From assembly GCF_002775205.1 (NCBI RefSeq), contig NC_036454.1:372001-436000 (forward strand): a stretch of 64,000 bases of DNA, written 5' to 3'. Positions 35,301-44,300 of the stretch are shown in pieces. Position 1 is the first letter of the stretch, and every line of letters begins with the position of its first letter. Under the pieces are notes generated by a model. That model did not search any database, was not told the DNA's origin, and saw only the letters and a program-made list of their open reading frames with translations. The DNA comes from Xiphophorus maculatus (lineage: Eukaryota > Chordata > Actinopteri > Cyprinodontiformes > Poeciliidae). The position numbers and the translations under genes are program-made.

Positions 35301-38300
35301 GTCACCAGGAAAAGAAATCACTCTTGTTGTCTTGGCATTGCAAACGTGACTGGACCCCGGCCTCAGACCTCAGAGATGCAGAGTTTTTTTAAACATGACT
35401 GATTCCATTTACTGCCTCATCTCCAACGATAAGCACTCTTGGCATACCTTTCGCTTTCCTGGTAGCCGCTTTGTCCTTTGGGGTTTTGGGGGGTGGATGT
35501 GTTGGCCTTGCCTCATTGTTGATGTTTGAAGGCGAGGTTTCACTCAGAGGCTCAGGCTGGAGTACAGAAAATCTGTTTTTCAGTGGGATTCCCACAGAGT
35601 CAGAATGTTTTGAGGCTCGGGCTGGTCGCTATGTCCTTGGGAGCAGGGTCAGTGGAACCGTTTTGGTTGCAGCTGCTTGTTTGTTTTTCTTTGGTGGAGC
35701 AGGTATTGAGGTTGAAGGTGGGTTTCAGCTCAGAGCCGGCCACACTGATTCGTCCAGGTGAGGGGTTCTTCCTGTCAGTCGCCTCATCGAATCTGCAGTG
35801 TGAGACTTTTGCTTCGGCTTGGTACCCAGAGCGTTCCAGGGTGGGCTGCTTGATGCGAGGCGTATGACCTCTCCGTTGATTTGAGGAAGAGTTGTCTCAT
35901 TTCCACAGGTAGCATTTATCTCAAAGTTCACCTCCAGCTGTTGAATGTTCATTTCTATAGACTGAAGTCGTTGTATAATACTGCTAATGTCCCTGGGGTC
36001 GGCCGGAGGCTTTTTTTTTTAAAACCCCTCCAGGGGGTCTTTTTTTGTGGGCTCTAGAGTCCCTTTTTCAAAGTAGGCTGACAGGAAAGGGGGAAGGAGA
36101 GGGGGGAAGACATGCGGTAAACGTCGCCGGGTCCGGGAGTCGAACCCGCGACAGCCGCGTCAAGGACTTGAGGCCTCCAAATGTGGGTCGCGTTAACCCT
36201 TACGCCACCACGGCACGCCCGGCCGGAGGCATTTTGCCCTGGTTCAATTTGGAGGTGAAGAAAAGTAAGATAAAAATAAAAGTAAGAAAATCCCCCAGTC
36301 ATTAGGTTTGAAGTAATCCAGTTATGATGTCAAAAATGTAAATATAACTATAAAAACTGTCAGTTTAAAAATAACTCCCAGGCAAAGTTATCAGTAAAGA
36401 CGAGAGAGAGCAGGACAAGCTGTTCCTCCTTCAGCTGTCAGAGCGCATCGCTGACAGCTGAACAGTTATTATTACAACTATTGTAAAAATAGTTATATGT
36501 TTTATTAATAGGTGCTTGCTTTCAGGGCACATAAAGTCACCTAAAAGAAAAAAAAAATTAAGAAAAAATTCCAAATAGAAAAAAGAAAGAGATTCAAGTG
36601 CAAGTGCTTGTTTGAACAGCAGAGCAGTCAGCTGAGATTTGCACATTGGCGCACAGGCCAATTCGTTATTTCTTTGTGTGACAAAAACTGAGAGAAATTA
36701 CTATTTACATTGGAGTGAGGTTTTCACATCCTTTAATTTTTGTTAATTTATTTTGTGTGTGGACTTAGGTTTCAGTGTATTTAGGTGAGTTCTGGTAGTT
36801 TGCTGTTTGTCATTGTCCACAAAGAAGGTTTGTGTGGCTGCTGCACATTTTCATGGCAGGTAAAAAGTTGTGCTGCTGGAGCTGACAGTCCCATGGGAAT
36901 GTCACTTGAAAGAAGCCTTCAAGAAAAATCTTCAAGTATGTAGGGTCGGTCAGTCACTGTAACGGGGCAGGATGGAGAGTGAGCTGCTTCACCACTTGAG
37001 TTTAATTGCAAAGGTTTTGCAGCTCACTCTTTCGCCAGAGCCTTGAGTAGACTTGGCATCAAGGGAGAATGCAGAAGGAGAGCCGTCCTTAGCACCACTG
37101 AAACAGCAGAGAGGGCTTTAAGATGGTTGTGGCTTAAGAGAGGAGAACTGGAGAGTGAATGTAGCTAGTTAGCCATCTTGAAACAAGCTGTGGACTGATC
37201 ATCCATGGAAGTGGGAGTATGATGTTGAAAGACCCGAAACACCCAATGATTCCGGGAACATCACTGATAATGTGTCTACATGCATCAGTGGATGTATTCA
37301 CACATCCACATCATTCAGAAAATTCATTCATTTTCTGAACGAATTCACATTCAGAAAATCTAAATGTCTTCCTTCTATACAGCCCTTTTCAGAACCAAAG
37401 AAAAATGAGAATGCAAATTCTTCATGTTTTTCCTCATCCTAATCAACTTATTGCTATCTAAAGATAACATATATACCCTTGCTTCTGTGGTGAAGAAAAT
37501 GTAAGTGACAGTAAATGTAACTCAGGTTCATGGGTCACTAACGTGATACAAAAAAATTGATTTCTTTTGAAGTTTTTCTCATTTTTATTTTGGGTTTGTT
37601 CCCAGGTAGAGCTGGAACTGAGGGCCCAAGTCAGGCGCTTTATAGAACTGACAGGTCACCTGCCTCATCACATGGACGGACACCAGCATGTTCATGTTCT
37701 GCCAGGTATTGCAAAATGGTTAGCACCTGAGTTTTTTTATGTGTGAACTAATCTAAATGGCATTCCAATAAAATACCAACTACTTCTGAGTGGATATAAG
37801 TAAGGTAAAGTACAGGTAATTTTATTTATATAGCATATTTTCAGCAACAAGGCAATACAAAGTGCGTTACATTAATTAAAAGGAAATACAAACAAAATAA
37901 CAAACCAAAGGAAAGAGCAAAAGAAGAAAAAGCTAATAATGTTGATCCAAAGTAAATAAACTAGATACTCCTATTCAGGGTTGGTAGATAAGTATAAGTA
38001 AGTATCCTCTGGTCTAATTCCTTTTCTGGTTTAGAAGAATAGGAGTCTAAAAAGTAGTTGCTAAGGGAGTTTTTCTGGGTTCCAAGTTCTAATCCCTGTT
38101 CTGGCTTGCTAAATAAGTGTAAGTATTCTCTGGACTTTCTAAGTGTGCTCTAAATTTGTAAAAGTAATGAGTACGCCACAGTTTCTAAGTAATAATAAAA
38201 ACTAAATGTTCCTGTTCTGGAAGAATTTTTTCTGGATTTTAAGTTTGTTCTAATTCTTTTTCTGGGTTAAAAGTGAGTACTCCACAGTTTGTAACAAAAT

Positions 38301-41300
38301 AAAAATCAGAGAAAGGACACATTAGGACACAGGGAGGCAACATTCAGACAAAACAAAGGGCAAAACAAAGACATGAGTGAAGTGAAGGTGGTGACATCAC
38401 AGGGCCATGAAACCACGTTGCTCAGCCTCTCAGCAGAAGTCCGATAAGATGTAAATAAGATGCTTGTTGTCCAATGTGGGAAATTTTGACAATGTCCATT
38501 ATGTAAGTGGATACTATGTAAGTGGACATTGTCACTTAAATTGATAATTTTGGACTGTGTGCAACCATTTCTGAAAGTGACTACACAGTTGGACTGAATT
38601 GGAATAAACAGGATTATTTGATTTTATTTATATGATTTGGGTTTTTGGAGATTTTGTAAAGTGCTTTGGGCTGCCACTTGTTGTAATTAGGAGCCACAAA
38701 AATAGTTTGAAATGAACTTGATGGCAAGAAGATTTAGTTCTGTGGTATTATTTATACTGTCCAGATGTTCGTGAAGTGTTTGCACAGGTCCTCTCTGACG
38801 TAAGGATTCCATTCACTCGTGTTCCAATGGAGCCAGGTTTGCACAGCTGTCCGTGGCTGCCAGCACACCTCCACACTTTTTACATGGAAGTGGAAAAGGA
38901 TGCCCTGGACTCAATCCCTGTCTTCAAACACCATGGAATCAGGTATATTTGTGTTTTTATGAGCCAAAGATAAAGCATCTTCCGGTTTGCTATTTTTCTT
39001 TTTTTTTTTTTTTTTTTGCTTTTTGTTTTCAGCTTGGGTTCTCCTTAGTTTCAAAACACACATACCTACATTGCTGGAGAGAAAAGATGCTAGAAAAGAG
39101 GGGGGAGAGCCATCAAATGTGGCATATGTCAAGATACATTATTAACCCCTTAACCTGCCCCGGAACGTCTGGTGCAGTTTTTCCATTGTATTTTCCGGGT
39201 TTGAGATTTAAGGGTTTAAACTCTGCCGGTGTCCATTATGATGCTTTTATTGGACAGCCTAGAGCCCCCCTTTTGATTGATACCACATTCGACCAATAAT
39301 GTTATGAAATGGCTTTTTCCAAGCCAATAATAACCAGAGAGCGACTTGAGCTCATTTTGACATGTCTGTATTCTTTCTGGAATATTTCTGACTGGTCAAC
39401 TTGGAGACTAAATCTAAAGCCACTGATGTGTAGCCAACACGTGTCCTGCCTTAAGAATACAAAGCATTTTGGGGTTTGTTTTGACATGAATCCACCAGCT
39501 GCATGCATAAACACGCGTAATGTGTGCACCTTTGCTGCGTCAAAGTCAGGCTCTGCGCCATCATGCGTAACTGTGTTTATAGGACTTTTTCTCACCAACA
39601 GAGAGCCACGGAGAGACATGTTGTCAGAACGCGTTCAAACCGGATGTGTTTCTTCAGCAGAACTTCACAACTCACTGGAGTGGATGATTATGGCCATAAG
39701 AGTGCTGACAAGTTTTGGATTTAAGAATACTGGAAACTTTTAATCGTCCCCTGCTACAGTCAGAGTGATGGGGGTAAAGCGAACTGGAGAGCGAGAATGG
39801 AGGGTCAAGGGAATGGGACACTGGAGGAAAGGTGAGGAGGGGACTGAAGGGTTTAGCATACAGTTAGAAGTGGGGGGGACTTCTGGTTTGGCAATGTAGA
39901 AGAAGGAAGCAGGGTGAAGGAGTTCTCGGCCAACTTTCTTTAAATTTCTTTAAAGCACCGGACTGACAGAAGCACCGTTCCTGAACTCTTGTGACGATAT
40001 AATGGCCAGTGATAATCCTAAACAACAAAAGCTTTCTACTTCAACCAGGCGAATGAATAGCATAGCTAACAAGGTAGCCCCAATGGCCGTGGCTTCCTCT
40101 GACACTGAACCACCTGGCGAAAGTAAATGCGGAGATCTTGTTTCCATGTCCCAACTGATCACAGAACTAATCTAAGCAGTGGAACAACTTTAAAGAGGAT
40201 GTGACCACATTAATTCAAGAGTCGATTCGGATTCTGCAAGCATCTGTAGACGGACTGTGAGACAAAGTGGACTTTTTTCAGGGCTGCCTTGTAGTAGCAG
40301 AAAGCCTGGCAGGCAATAACTTTCAACTCATATGCGAAGCTGAAGCTGCCATTAAAACTCTCCAGGCCCAAAACACAACCTTGCTGAAACGCCTGGAAAA
40401 CCTGGAAAATTGATCTCGTAGATCCAATCTACGCATACTTAACATACCTGAAGACAACCAGGATCCAACTACGTTTATCTTCAAGTTGCTAAAGGATGCT
40501 ATGGGGGACGACATATTTCCTTCTCCTCCGGAATTGGAGCGTGCTCACCGCACAGCTGAACCCAAGCCCACAGCAGGACATCCGCCGCGACCCTTCATCC
40601 TTGCATTCCATCGATACCAAGAGAAGGAAGTCGCTTTAAGATGGTCCAGGCAGCACAAAGTGAAGCATCAGGGAACCACCTTGAGAATATCTCCAGATCT
40701 CAGCATTGCTCTTGCAAAGAAAAGGTCGACATTCAACGATGTTAAAGGAGCTCTTTGCCAGAGAGGTGTGTCATTTCGTCTTCTTTTCCCTGCCTGTCTT
40801 AAAGTTACATTTAAGGGAGAAATCCACTTAATTGAAACGCCGGAGGAAGCCCGGGTGTTCTACGACCGCTGCGTTGCAAAATAAACAAACATCAGCCAGC
40901 AGACTTATTTTGGGGGGTGGAGCAGGGATGGAGAGGATAGAAAAAGAGGGCAAAATAATTCAGGGAAGAGGAAAAGATAATACTCTAATAAATTACTGAG
41001 TTATGCACCTACGTACTCTGCACTGAACCACTGGATAAAATAATATTTCAGTTTCAAGTGGATTGCCCTGTTTTTCTCATAAGGGACATACTGTATATCC
41101 ATACACCTGAGTATGTTCTCGCATGTATGCATGTACTCAAACATGCCCCTTATTATAAATATTATTGTTATATATTTTTTGTTATATTATTATTAGCTAT
41201 TATTGTGGCCCACTGACTTAAAAGCCGGTCGGCGGCGCAGCTCATATCACAGATCCAAAAGACCTTTGATGAGCAAACTGTTGATCCAGCTGAAATAAAT

Positions 41301-44300
41301 CAAGTCTTTGAGAAATTTGATTCTGATCTATAGTCATCACAATTCCCAGAGGATAATTCAGATATGAATAATTTTCTAGACTGCTTGGATATCCCTGCTA
41401 GGGAGAGGGATATGGATAAGCCCCTTACTCTTAGTGAAGTCATCAATTCTATCTCAGCAATGCAGAGTGGCAAGGCCCCTGGACCAGATGGCTATAAAAT
41501 CGAATTCTATAAAAAAATTCTCATCCAAGTTAGCACCTCTTTTACTTGAAATGTTTACCACTCACTGGATCAGGGAACCTTGCCACAGACCCTTACAGAA
41601 GCTAACATTATACTCTTACTAAAACATGGTTAAAATCCAACAGACTGCGCTTCCTACAGGCCTATTTCATTCCTAAATGGAGACGTTAAAATCTTAGCTA
41701 AACTTCTGGCTATGAGACTGGATGCGGCGATTGCAGACATAATCTCCTCAGATCAAACTGGGTTCATGAGGGGTCGCCACTCTTTCTCTAATATACGCAG
41801 GCTTATTGGTGTTGTTCATTCTCCTTCATTGGGGGAGACCCCCAAGGTTGTGGTCTCCTTTGATGCGGAGAAGGCATTCCACCAGGTCGAGTGGCCCTAC
41901 CTATTTGCAGTATTGGCAAATAGGTAGCAAATTGGCAAATTTGGGTTAGGGCCCAAATTTACATCATGGGTACAACTGTTGTATACATCACCCAAAGCAA
42001 GTATAATTACTAACAGACTAAGGTCTAGGCCCTTTTCTTTATCCAGGGGTGCCCAGCAGGGTTGTCCTCTCAGTCCGCTCCTCTTCGTTTTGGCTATTGA
42101 GCCACTTTCAATTATGCTTAAGACTTCACGGGGGTTTAAGGGAATTTATAGAAAACAGCTGAAACATCAGCTGTCCTTATACGCTTATTACTCTACATCT
42201 AGGACCCAGTATCATCCATCTCCAACATCGTGAGCTTGCTAAACTGCTTTGGTAAATTTTCAGGATATAAGTTGAACTTCCTAAAGAGTGAATGGTTTCC
42301 AATTAATAACTCCACACGTCAAATTACAGAAACTGACTTGCCCTTCTCTCTCTCTAGAACAGGATTCAAATATTTGGGAGTCAATGTGACGCGAGAGGAT
42401 TTGATCCGTTTGAAAAAAATGTCACCTCTCTACTTAATAATCTTAAACACGACTTCCAGAAGTTGAGTGTCCTAAATTTATCTCTAGCTGGCAAAGTAGC
42501 ATGTGTTAAAATGAACATATTGCCAAGATTTATGTATCTCTTTCAGAGTATTCCAGTTTTTATCCCAAAATCGTTATTCAGACTTATTGATAAACAGCTG
42601 TCCTCGTTCATGAGGAGTAATAAACACCTCAGAATCAATAGGCATTTCTTCAGAGACCCAAGGAAGACCCAATGGCTCTACCTAATATGTTGTATTATTA
42701 CCGGGCAGAAAACCTACAAAAAGTAGTCTGTTTGCTCCACCAACCAGATGTTGACTGGCGCCAATTAGAACTGAATGCATGTAAGCCATCATCTTTCCCT
42801 GCATTAGTTACCTCAAAGCTTCCTCTCTCTCCTAAGCAACATTCTTCATGCCCAGTTGTAATCTCCACCCTAAAAATATGGTCACAATTTAGACAACACT
42901 TCAATATGACAAACTTCTCTATCTACAGTCCCATACGTGACAACCATGTTTTCCTGCTATCCATATTAAATCCTATCTTTGCCCAATGCCAGAGCAGGCT
43001 TAAGTAAATTTAGTGACCTTTATATAGATGGTATTTTTGCTACCTTTGATGCTATTTCCTCTAAATTTAGTTTATAGCGTTCCTCACTATTCTGATATCT
43101 CCAGATTCAAGACTTTGTTCGTAACATCAGTCCTTGCTTTCCAAATGGACATCATTTTGCAAACTCCTACACAATGTAGAGGTCTAATCTCAAAACGCTC
43201 AGACGAACCCTTCCCCCCTTATTGCAAGAAGGGGGAGGAGGTCTGACTGTACGCTAACCTTCCCTGCCCCCCCAGATATGCTATATTATTTATATAATTA
43301 TAAGTCATTTCCACTATCAGTAATGTTGTGTATAACATTACTGATAGTGGATAATGCACTGCTCTGGTCATTATCATTCATTAGAGCCTCGTTGATGACT
43401 GTATGTTGAAGCACTGAGGAGTTACAGTCACTTGAAGTTTGTATATAAGATGTTGTCCAAGTGTGACATCTGGAGACTCCAAATGGCACACTTGGACAAC
43501 ACCTGTACATCTTCAAAAATAAACATGTCAAAAATGACATTTCTTTTTTGTGCTACTTTCATCAGTCTTGAAATCCATGAGCAGAATACTTTATTCTACA
43601 GATTTATTGTATTTTCCAGTCCATACATTCAACACTCAATGTGCATTTACAAGAAATAAAAATGAAAAATCTGGGTGAAGCAAAATTTTTAGATTTCTTT
43701 TGTGTTACAAATGTGATAGCTACGAATTACTTACAGTTAAAGTATTTTTGACTGCAAAAGTAGAAAATTCAGCTTGTCATCTTCATATAGAGACCAAGCT
43801 TTTGCATGTACTCCAAATTGTTCAAGAACAGCAGCTGATTTAATTTGTGTGATTTAGGGGGTCAGGATTAAGGGGTTTTAAAGAAGTGAAAAGGAGTAAG
43901 ATATTTAATTTACTCCAACATTGATTAAATAAACAAGTAATATGGTACATAAAAACAATATTGTCAGTATTTATTTGTCTTGCATATATACCTATAAAAC
44001 TATTTCATGCAGAGTTAAGCAAACAGTAGAACTTGTTTTGATTTGGATTTGACTGGTACAAATGGAGACCACTTATCAATAGAACCTGGAATCCAAAAAC
44101 TCAGACATGAATCCAACAGTAAATTTAATCAGAAAGAAGATGCCTAGCACACACATTAGATCAGGGGTGTCCAACATTTTTGAGACCAAGGGCTACTGTT
44201 CCTCTTACCAGGTATCTGATAGCTACCACGTGACACAAACATATAAAAACACGTGTAACTTGTCAGAATCCACAAAAAAGTCTCAAACAAGTGGTTGGCC

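Larger units (their letters stand above)
20672..37605 (+). other. YDJC intron 2 (16.9 kb)
   Basis: GT at 20672, AG at 37604-37605. It holds L2, L1, hAT, Tc1-like, BEL/Pao, L2-like LINE, Helitron-like and SINE insertions, listed separately. The remaining stretches 20825-21300, 26450-27228 and 36480-37600 show no feature. Confidence 0.85.

Noticed and set aside
39309..39743. 144-codon plus-strand frame in YDJC intron 4
   Set aside because: No recognisable family, no splice context, and an overlapping open frame on the other strand; I could not support it as a gene.
39130..39760. piggyBac-like element starting at TTAACCCCTTAACC
   Set aside because: A TTAA and a CCCTTAACC-like end are suggestive, but no matching right end or transposase was found.
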